Assembly: GCA_958296045.1 (NCBI GenBank)
Contig: CATQHT010000003.1
Location: 445,246-509,245, forward strand
DNA length: 64,000 bases
Direction: 5' to 3'
Origin: Rhodothermales bacterium
Lineage (GTDB): Bacteria > Bacteroidota > Rhodothermia > Rhodothermales > Bin80
The notes beneath the pieces were generated by a model, which was not told the origin of the DNA, searched no databases, and saw nothing but the letters and a program-made list of their open reading frames with translations. The translations under genes and the position numbers were made by a program. Positions 57,651 to 64,000 of this stretch are shown here, one piece after another (the first letter of the stretch is position 1; each line of letters opens with the position of its first letter).

Positions 57651-58375
57651 ACCCTGCCGGTTGCGGCGAACCATAAGCAGGTTACTCTCTGGTCACACAC
57701 CTTGGCGAATCCCACGCCTGACCCAGATTCGCCGCGCCAATTGCATTACTCTGCTTGCTATGCAGCAACGTTGTTCCACGCTTATTCATCGGCGGGAGGT
57801 CGTGAGCGGGCGTTCCGGTTTGCGTGTTAGCAATGGACGACATCCTCTACGATCTTGCGCAGTCTGTCCATGTAAAGCAGGGCGGAACGACGTTTGCCCC
57901 GGGTGATGTTCCGAGTGGCATCACCACATCTCTGGCGTCTGCGGCCGGTTCGGCAGTGCCTCGCGGGGCTGTATCGAGCTGGACCCATCAAGGCCATAGG
58001 ATGGCGCCTTCGTACAGCTCGGCATCACGCACTGGCGCGCACCGTTTAGGGCGCGTGGAGACAGAAGTCAGCGAGATACCCGTGCTGCTTAGCTTTGTCA
58101 CCTCACGCTCATTGTAGCCGGCGGCGAGTCCGCTATTTCAACTGAGCATTCACGTACCTGGGCCCACGTAGGTCGGCGATCTACGCTACCGGGTGGTATG
58201 CCGGATAAGTGGGATCACTGCGGACGCGTCTGGCAGCGCCTGCGCAATCCAGTCGCCGCAGCGGACATTGCAGGTGACCGCTTGTGGTGAACACGCATTG
58301 TAGGGCTATTCGGACTTCGCGCTCTTGGAGCCTACCGGTCGACCACTCGCGTTGACCCGCGTTACTGCCCAGCCG
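57651..58375. other. Intergenic, 725 bp, probable decayed sequence
   Basis: Only short overlapping frames are seen. The largest (57824-58117, plus) has no recognisable family, and its complement is no better. It is probably degenerate coding sequence, but no parent gene can be named. Confidence 0.4.
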
Positions 58376-59731
58376 TTAAGCAAACGCCTGGTAACCACCG
58401 TACACGGCCACCAGGATTATCGCGAAGATGCTAAGCCAAAGGACCGCATCATATTGGCGCGAGGGCTGAAGACGTGCCGGGAGTTGCCGATAGCGAAAAT
58501 GCACCGTGGCAAACACGACAATCAGCAAAATGCCGGTGCCAGCCATACCCCCGATTAATACCATCAATGTCGGTAACCGCACCAACAGAAACACCACAGT
58601 CCAAAGCAGCGGGATGATCCATGCTAAGAGTGCGATCGCCCGGTGCCGCTGGCCGATGTCCCGAAAGTCGAGCCAGCCGATCTGACCGAAAGCATCCGTA
58701 AAGAGCCTCGTCCAAAGCGCCAGTGCACCGAATAGCGTGGAAAACAAAACCACAAAGGCACCTGCCAAGAACAGCGCCCCAGCCCATGGCCCCAAGCTCT
58801 GAGTATAGAGCTGAGAGAGTATCTCGATGAGCGCCATACCCTCGGGCAATAGAGCCTGTGCGTGCAAAATCGCCGCCCCGAGCATATAGAATGCCACGGT
58901 CATAAGCGTGTACAGCACCATGGACAGTATCGCGTCCAGCGTCATTACGCGTATCCATCCGCGCGCGCGCTTTGCCCACACGTCCGAATCTTGGCGCGGA
59001 CCACAGTAACGGCCATAGCCCTTCTCAAGAATCCAATAGTTGTACGCCATAATCTCATCGCCACCTACGCCGGTAATCCCAAAAGCACCGATAGCCACCA
59101 GTACGGCCTCTGGCGGCAGCTGCAGCGCAAGCCCACTCAACAGATCTGCGCCACTGAATCGAAACGGCGTGAACTGCACCGCGACTACCGACGCCAGCGT
59201 CAGCATGGTAAACAGCGCGATCATCACCAACGATAATCGCTCAATAGGTGCGTACGCTCCCCGGAAAATTATCAGCGACACGGCAATAGCCACCACAAAA
59301 CACGTCAGTTCCAGCGGCACTTGCGGCAATACGATGTGCACCACCAGCGCCGTTCCGCCAACGATTCCTCCCACCTGCAAGAGCTTGATGCTCATCAGCA
59401 CCAGCCACGTCCAAATAGACCAGTTTACCGTGCCTAGGCGGGGCCCCGGCAGCCCATTGAGTGCCTGCATCGTGGTCTGCCCCGAGCAGATGGCCTGTTT
59501 CCCAAACTCGAGCTGAACGGCCACCTTCACTAGGCAGCTGACAAGGATGACCCAGAGCGTGACCCAACCGGCTTCTGCACCGAGCCGCGTGGTGGCAATA
59601 AGCTCACCCGATCCCACAATGGATGCCGACAGGATGAATCCCGGCCCCAGGAATCGGAGCCGCCGCCGAAAAGTGAGCGGCGGTGCCAGAATGGTGTCTT
59701 CACGAACTTCGTACGGGTCGCGCATAGGCAA
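58376..59731 (-). CDS. Nramp-like transporter lacking canonical metal-site motifs
   Basis: The 451-residue protein has about eleven membrane segments and the LeuT-like Nramp order. The first-helix region reads FLGPGFILSASIVGSGELIA, where Nramp has DPGN; the sixth-helix region reads GAFGITGVGGDEIMAYNYW, where Nramp has MPH. Both canonical metal ligands are thus replaced. Related sequences are annotated as Nramp-family divalent transporters in Planctomycetota and relatives (from memory). It may carry Mg or another substrate; no claim is made. No Mn-type leader (yybP-ykoY) was seen upstream. Confidence 0.78.
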   Translation of the reverse strand: MPMRDPYEVREDTILAPPLTFRRRLRFLGPGFILSASIVGSGELIATTRLGAEAGWVTLWVILVSCLVKVAVQLEFGKQAICSGQTTMQALNGLPGPRLGTVNWSIWTWLVLMSIKLLQVGGIVGGTALVVHIVLPQVPLELTCFVVAIAVSLIIFRGAYAPIERLSLVMIALFTMLTLASVVAVQFTPFRFSGADLLSGLALQLPPEAVLVAIGAFGITGVGGDEIMAYNYWILEKGYGRYCGPRQDSDVWAKRARGWIRVMTLDAILSMVLYTLMTVAFYMLGAAILHAQALLPEGMALIEILSQLYTQSLGPWAGALFLAGAFVVLFSTLFGALALWTRLFTDAFGQIGWLDFRDIGQRHRAIALLAWIIPLLWTVVFLLVRLPTLMVLIGGMAGTGILLIVVFATVHFRYRQLPARLQPSRQYDAVLWLSIFAIILVAVYGGYQAFA

Positions 59732-61045
59732 TAATGCTACGGTATCTACAGCTGCCGGGCCTCAAGAGTGGCATTGTAAACAGACTGCTGCCGCACCTTC
59801 CTTGTCCCCAAGGTGACCGGCTCCTCGTTCTGGCACGATCCACCCATGTTCCGGTCTGCAGGTAAACCCACATCCAGCCTGATCCGCGCACGGCGTCACT
59901 CCCATTTGTCCAAACCCATAGCCAAATGAAACAGTCTAACCGCACATTCACCTGGCAGTTGGCAGGGCAATAGTGAAGATACGCGGCACTTTCGGGAGCT
60001 TGCGCGTATCGATGCAGGCGCTGCGACACGTGTAACAGAGAAACAGCAGTAGACTGCAGTGCAGCACACCTGAGCACGCCATCGGGCCCTGCCCACCTCC
60101 AACGTGTGTACCTGACCGGACTCTTGCGCATTGGCGCACCCAATTCATTGAACCTGCAGCCGATAGTACGGCCAAAGGACCCTGAAGGGCGCTGAGCTGC
60201 AAATAATTTTCGATTAATCGCGAAGTGTGACAAGGGGGTGTCAGGTATACCCTGTAGTATTAGTGAACCCAATGTCGCAGTCCCACCTCCAAGCTTGCCA
60301 TGCCACTAATGTACACTGACGTTGTTCGCTACCCCACCAGTCACAACCACATCACGTTCGCCAGAACGACAGTACCTCAAGCGTCGATCTGTCTCAGAAC
60401 ACATGCCGAGGATCTGATAGGCAGCGTCCTGCGCAATGGACGCGCTTTTGCCCCGAGCCACGCCCCATTTGGACCTCCTCCTCATCCGTCTGGCAACGAT
60501 CCACACTCCCCTGTCCTCGTGCACACCCCGAGCTGCCGTAAGCCTACCATCGGGTTCATGACAGAAGGCAATGGACGCCATATTCCCAGCATGCTCGATG
60601 CAGACATTTTCAGTGACACCATCGTACAGCTCAACAGTGCCGTCCTTCCATGGACCAGCGTCGCCGTCGGCTGCCCGCTATTTGACGGTGGATCCGAAAT
60701 CTGGATGGCTGCCGGGGAAACAGACCGGCTCGCGTCCCTGCTGCGGTATCACAATGATCCGTCGGATCCGAACGAGTATCGCAATCGTGTCACCGCCTTC
60801 AAATATAGCGGCCGCGTAGACGAGCTAGTGCTTGTCAGAAAATAGGGCATTTTGGGCGTCTGCCTGGCTGGAGCAAGGTCGGGGGCACGCTGGGGGCCCG
60901 ATAGGGACGCTGGTCTGAGCGATGGGAAGGGTAACAGAAGCGCTGCACGGCCATTTCTGACCCTCAACCGGGCTTCGTTAGCTCCTGGCGGCGCAGAGTG
61001 GATACAGCTTACCCGTCGCGGGCTTGTCGGAGACAGAAAAAGAAG
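59732..61045. other. Long intergenic region, 1.3 kb, with one doubtful ORF
   Basis: Apart from a doubtful plus-strand frame at 60300-60845, nothing is recognised. The minus-strand frame 59700-60272 overlaps the transporter start and lacks protein-like features. Confidence 0.4.
60300..60845 (+). CDS. Hypothetical protein, doubtful
   Basis: The frame has 181 codons; a start at the internal ATG of MTEGNGRHIPSML (about 60558) gives 95 residues. The C-terminal part (GGSEIWMAAGETDRLASLLR, then VDELVLVRK) looks more protein-like than the proline-rich first half. No RBS, signal or domain is evident. It could be a fragment of a larger lost gene. Confidence 0.3.
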   Translation: MPLMYTDVVRYPTSHNHITFARTTVPQASICLRTHAEDLIGSVLRNGRAFAPSHAPFGPPPHPSGNDPHSPVLVHTPSCRKPTIGFMTEGNGRHIPSMLDADIFSDTIVQLNSAVLPWTSVAVGCPLFDGGSEIWMAAGETDRLASLLRYHNDPSDPNEYRNRVTAFKYSGRVDELVLVRK

Positions 61046-62564
61046 GGCTCAGTCGAAGCTGGAGCGGGCGAGCCTTAAGTGGCCTTCGCGCGAGCGGCAT
61101 GCCAGGCTCGTCGTTTCGCTTCTTTTTTCCTGACCACTTTGCCTAGTCGGTGAATGTTTGCCGACAGCACCGCCAGCCCTACCGACCGATCGAAGCCCTC
61201 CTTTCCGTGGGTACGTATGAGCCCCATCCCCCGCTGTTGCAGGTTGTTGATGGCGGACTCGATCGCAGGATGCTGTTGACGCGCCTTGACAAAATCGGGA
61301 TGAGACTCCCGCTCGCGTTGTTTCGCATTGCGGTAACCAGGCTTGGGCATGACGTTCAAGTCCAGCAGCTCATCCAAGGCGTCGCGATTCTTCGCAGAGT
61401 AGAAGCCCTTATCCATGCTGCAGGACGTAAGCGACGGATAGCGCTTCTTTGCTTCGTCTATGAAACCCATGATCATGGCCTTATCGCCCCCGTCGTGCTG
61501 CACGTGGTGCATCAAGATGAATTGATGCTGATCCTCCAGCACGCAGACCGGAATGCCGAGCTCAGCTAACACACCGGCCTTTCCTTTCCTGACCCACTGC
61601 GTATGCGGCTCGAAAACAGAAAATATCTTCTCTTTGTGGTCAATCTCTTCCTTTTTCAGCAAGCGACGGTCCACTTGGTCTACCAGTTTTTCGCTGGCTT
61701 CCAGGTACCACGCCATCTTGTCGGTCACTTCCTTCAGCGTCTTCACCGTCCCTAACGCCTTTGTGATGATCTGGCGCGCAACCGCAAGGAACTGACGTAC
61801 GCGGTCGAGGAAGCCATTCTTACGGGCCTTACGGCAACGGCGATACGCTTTCGTTAATCTCTTCACCCACCAGCGGGCCTTGCGCCAGCCCTTCATTTCT
61901 AGCGACTTGCAGTGTCCGTACAACCCGTTAACCAGACTGCGCAATGCATCACAGAGAAGTCGTACGTCCGTGGGCCACTCCACGTTGGTACGCGCCACAG
62001 CCGAATCCGCGCGGCAGCGCAAGGCATCGTTGGCGCCATGCTTACGCTCCTTATGACCCTTTGCTACCACCACTTGGTTGATCTCGTCGAGCGCCTCCTT
62101 CGTCAGCAGGGACACATTGTCGACCAGTGTTTGCACAGAAAACCGCTTCTTACTGACGTCGCTAATCATGAGCATCTGACGCAGCGCCCTATGGTGGTTG
62201 GCCAGATCCTCCAGACGATCATAGTCACAGTTGAGTGCGTACTTCACTACACCTAACACAAAGATCTGCCAGAAATCCATGCCAGGGCGACCCTTCGTCC
62301 GATCTACGTCGGGAAGAATCCTGCGCGAAAGGACCTCCAGCACCTGTTCGCGCACATCCTTATCCATATACAGGGACTGCAGGCCGCGCAACACCGCGGG
62401 GGTATCGTCCCTTGACTTGGGGTTCAGCTCAATCTGCTCAATCGGCGTGACCCCCAGATCCGACTGGGACTTAATGACCGCTCTCATGTGTATGACTCGG
62501 GCGAATGTAGGCGGGTTCAGAGCTCAATATCGTGCTTTACGCTGAGAAAAGCTAAATCTGAGCC
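61046..62564 (-). mobile_element. Insertion sequence with IS5/ISNCY-like transposase
   Basis: Candidate weak terminal repeats are GGCTCAGTCGAAGCT (61046) and GGCTCAGATTTAGCT (read inward from 62564), giving a 1.5-kb element. No clear target duplication was found, so the limits are provisional. Confidence 0.55.
61075..62487 (-). CDS. DDE transposase, ISNCY/IS5-like
   Basis: The 470-residue protein begins with a helical domain (LSRRILPDVDRTKGRPGMDF, WQIFVLGVVKYALNCDYDRL) of the IS5/IS1182-like type. Core features are ALRCRADSAVARTNVEWPTD (first Asp), a long coiled insertion rich in Arg/Lys (about 180-270), SLTSCSMDKGFYSAKNRDAL (second Asp) and HPAIESAINNLQQRGMGLIR (Glu). This arrangement with a long helical insert is typical of the ISNCY (ISDol1-type) group. 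The frame is intact. Confidence 0.8.
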   Translation of the reverse strand: MRAVIKSQSDLGVTPIEQIELNPKSRDDTPAVLRGLQSLYMDKDVREQVLEVLSRRILPDVDRTKGRPGMDFWQIFVLGVVKYALNCDYDRLEDLANHHRALRQMLMISDVSKKRFSVQTLVDNVSLLTKEALDEINQVVVAKGHKERKHGANDALRCRADSAVARTNVEWPTDVRLLCDALRSLVNGLYGHCKSLEMKGWRKARWWVKRLTKAYRRCRKARKNGFLDRVRQFLAVARQIITKALGTVKTLKEVTDKMAWYLEASEKLVDQVDRRLLKKEEIDHKEKIFSVFEPHTQWVRKGKAGVLAELGIPVCVLEDQHQFILMHHVQHDGGDKAMIMGFIDEAKKRYPSLTSCSMDKGFYSAKNRDALDELLDLNVMPKPGYRNAKQRERESHPDFVKARQQHPAIESAINNLQQRGMGLIRTHGKEGFDRSVGLAVLSANIHRLGKVVRKKEAKRRAWHAARAKAT

Positions 62565-62736
62565 AACATTCGCGGATTCAAGCTCTTGGCAGGAATGGGT
62601 CCACAATGGGTCCAGAGTGAGTTAGACCGACCATTAGCCCGCAAAAACGCCTATTTCTGGCGTACCTCTCCCCCTGCTGACCCCCATGTAGCCATCTACG
62701 CAAGGCAGGCCCTGTTTTTCGGACAAGCACGAGCTA
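62565..62736. other. Short intergenic region
   Basis: No feature is recognised downstream of the IS end. Confidence 0.35.
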
Positions 62737-63489
62737 GTGCCACGGGCCCGGTACAGCTTGTTCGGACATCCAGTGCTCCAGGCGCGAGTCTGGCGTCAGG
62801 TATATGCGAACGATATATATGCCATCTTCGTCCGGGGCGATAAAAGACGCGTAGCAGGGGTTACACAAGCGCTGGCCCTTTGCGGACTTGATAGAATACC
62901 GGTTCACCAAGTAGTGCCGCGTAACATGGCTGACTGGATCCGCTTCGCCGATCAAACTACCCAGGTGCAGCGTACAGCGAATCCCCCGACAAAGTCTGAC
63001 CTGTCCTGGTCTAACACGCTCGAATGCCTTCCCGTAACTTGGCGGGGACGACGCTGCCTCGCGATTCGTGGATCCGACATTCCAGGCGAGAATCCCGAAT
63101 TGTATCGCAGGCTGTTTTTGCCGCAAATTGACAGATACTATTCCTTCCTGGAAGCCACCGACATCCTCTATCTGCAGGCTGCATCCTGGACACCGATGGC
63201 CATCAAGCCGCGCGGAGTCGCAAGGGCCATCACGCTGCAGTCTCTTGTGGGCATGCATGGTCTGATTCGACACTCCCGAAATCCAAAACTGCGGACCTGC
63301 TGCGCCTACACGTGGCAGCAGTCACTGGGCCTCACTGACGGGGAAGCGTACACCGTAGCGGAATCTTCCGCGGATGTTGAGTTAAGGGATCTTAAGGCGA
63401 CGCGTAGGCAGGCGCAGCATGCGAGTGAGGAACGCGCGCGCACTGCGGTGGCGCACTACTATCTGGCGCGAGTCTTCCTGACCGTGTAG
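62737..63489 (+). CDS. Hypothetical protein, unrecognised
   Basis: The frame has 250 codons and ends 90 bp before the sulfatase gene. No signal peptide, membrane segment or known motif is seen. The central stretch PGENPELYRRLFLPQIDRYY and DILYLQAASWTPMAIKPRG looks folded, and the end (about 205-245) is a charged helix. A 179-codon frame opposite to it is equally open, so strand choice is uncertain. The ATG lacks a clear RBS. If real, it may be a 5'-truncated gene cut by the neighbouring IS. Confidence 0.35.
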   Translation: MPRARYSLFGHPVLQARVWRQVYANDIYAIFVRGDKRRVAGVTQALALCGLDRIPVHQVVPRNMADWIRFADQTTQVQRTANPPTKSDLSWSNTLECLPVTWRGRRCLAIRGSDIPGENPELYRRLFLPQIDRYYSFLEATDILYLQAASWTPMAIKPRGVARAITLQSLVGMHGLIRHSRNPKLRTCCAYTWQQSLGLTDGEAYTVAESSADVELRDLKATRRQAQHASEERARTAVAHYYLARVFLTV

Positions 63490-63579
63490 ACGATACCACG
63501 GCAGGTGACGCTGTCTGCGCTTATATTCGCAGAATGGACCTTTGTAGATTTTCACAACTGAAACCTATCGATACGCATC

Positions 63580-64000
63580 ATGACCATCAAGCTATGGCCC
63601 GCAGGTATCGTCGTTCTTCTGGCCGCCTTTGGGTGCCGCCCCACCGATGTCCCAGACCTTGAAACTGATGCTGATCGGCCCAACGTGCTGCTGATTATGG
63701 CCGATGACCTGGGCTACGGGGACATCGGCGCCTTCAACCCAGATTCCAAGATCCCGACGCCGTATATGGATCGCCTCGCCGCCGAAGGCATGCGATTCAC
63801 CGACGCGCATTCCGCGTCAGCGGTCTGTACGCCATCGCGCTATGCCCTCCTTACCGGACGCTACGCGTGGAGACATCCTGACCTAACGCGAGGCGTCACC
63901 AACGGCTACAGCCCACTCGTCGCGGATACCACGCGGGTCACGATTGCCTCGGCCCTTTCGGAGCTGGGGTACACCACGGCCGTCATCGGCAAATGGCATC
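63580..64000 (+). CDS. Sulfatase (arylsulfatase A type), 5' part, runs off window
   Basis: The first 140 codons are in the window. A lipoprotein-like signal (LLAAFGCRP) is followed by RPNVLLIMADDLGYGDIGAF, which carries the calcium-binding Asp pair. The sulfatase signature AVCTPSRYALLTGRY has Cys83, the residue converted to formylglycine. VIGKWH at the edge is the next conserved block. The enzyme should hydrolyse sulfate esters in the periplasm, and an anaerobic or FGE-type maturase is required elsewhere. Substrate cannot be assigned from this part. Confidence 0.93.
   Translation, partial: MTIKLWPAGIVVLLAAFGCRPTDVPDLETDADRPNVLLIMADDLGYGDIGAFNPDSKIPTPYMDRLAAEGMRFTDAHSASAVCTPSRYALLTGRYAWRHPDLTRGVTNGYSPLVADTTRVTIASALSELGYTTAVIGKWH

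Noticed and set aside
59700-60272. 190-codon minus-strand ORF upstream of the Nramp-like gene
   Set aside because: Composition is not protein-like and it overlaps the transporter N-terminus.

Overview
The window looks like part of a Gram-negative chromosome of the Rhodothermota/Balneolota/Bacteroidota type. The evidence is two TonB-dependent receptors with carboxypeptidase-regulatory-like N-termini, one paired with a DUF4249-type lipoprotein, an LptC-OstA-LptB export cluster, an ECF sigma/anti-sigma pair, an M32 carboxypeptidase and many lipoprotein-like secreted proteins. This placement is inference; there is no rRNA here. Many insertion sequences, broken transposases and a decayed glutamate synthase locus suggest relaxed selection, as in a host-associated or recently bottlenecked lineage.

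Layout. 1-1.7 kb: an IS66 orfA remnant and a secreted lipoprotein. 1.7-7.4 kb: HPF-like protein, M32 carboxypeptidase, a two-gene glycine-betaine-type ABC importer, tRNA-Thr(CGT), and a sigma/membrane anti-sigma/CpxP-like trio. 7.6-12.3 kb: a large TonB receptor, a DUF4198-type protein and an istB scrap. 12.7-23 kb: a dense minus-strand housekeeping block (sbcB, class V aminotransferase, DsbD-N-like protein, rplI, a fused rpsF-rpsR gene, prfA, lipoprotein, DAHP synthase, lptB, ostA, lptC). 23.2-32.6 kb: an accessory island with an IS66-ended miniature element, a two-gene PLD-helicase plus Eco57I-type methylase system and a frameshifted IS1182-type transposase. 33-37 kb: tRNA-Gly(GCC) and a methionine operon metY-metX-asd preceded by a SAM-I riboswitch. 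37.1-48.5 kb: gltD and gltB, both pseudogenes. gltD is split by a 5.5-kb IS66 element that itself carries an IS4-like element inside its orfB and an ORF-less group II intron behind its transposase gene. 48.5-50.1 kb: a TnpB-only element with inverted end motifs. 50.4-57.7 kb: TorF-like porin, HTH-SpoIIE phosphatase, DUF4249/TonB pair, folD and mscS. 58.4-64 kb: an Nramp-like transporter, an IS, uncertain ORFs and the start of a sulfatase running off the end.

The most notable items are the fused ribosomal protein S6-S18 gene; the nested transposon stack with intact 8-bp and 9-bp target duplications inside a dying GOGAT locus; the compact helicase/methylase pair, which looks like a candidate phage-defence system; the SAM riboswitch upstream of metY-metX-asd; and the TnpB element whose end motif also follows an IS66 orfA remnant elsewhere in the window.
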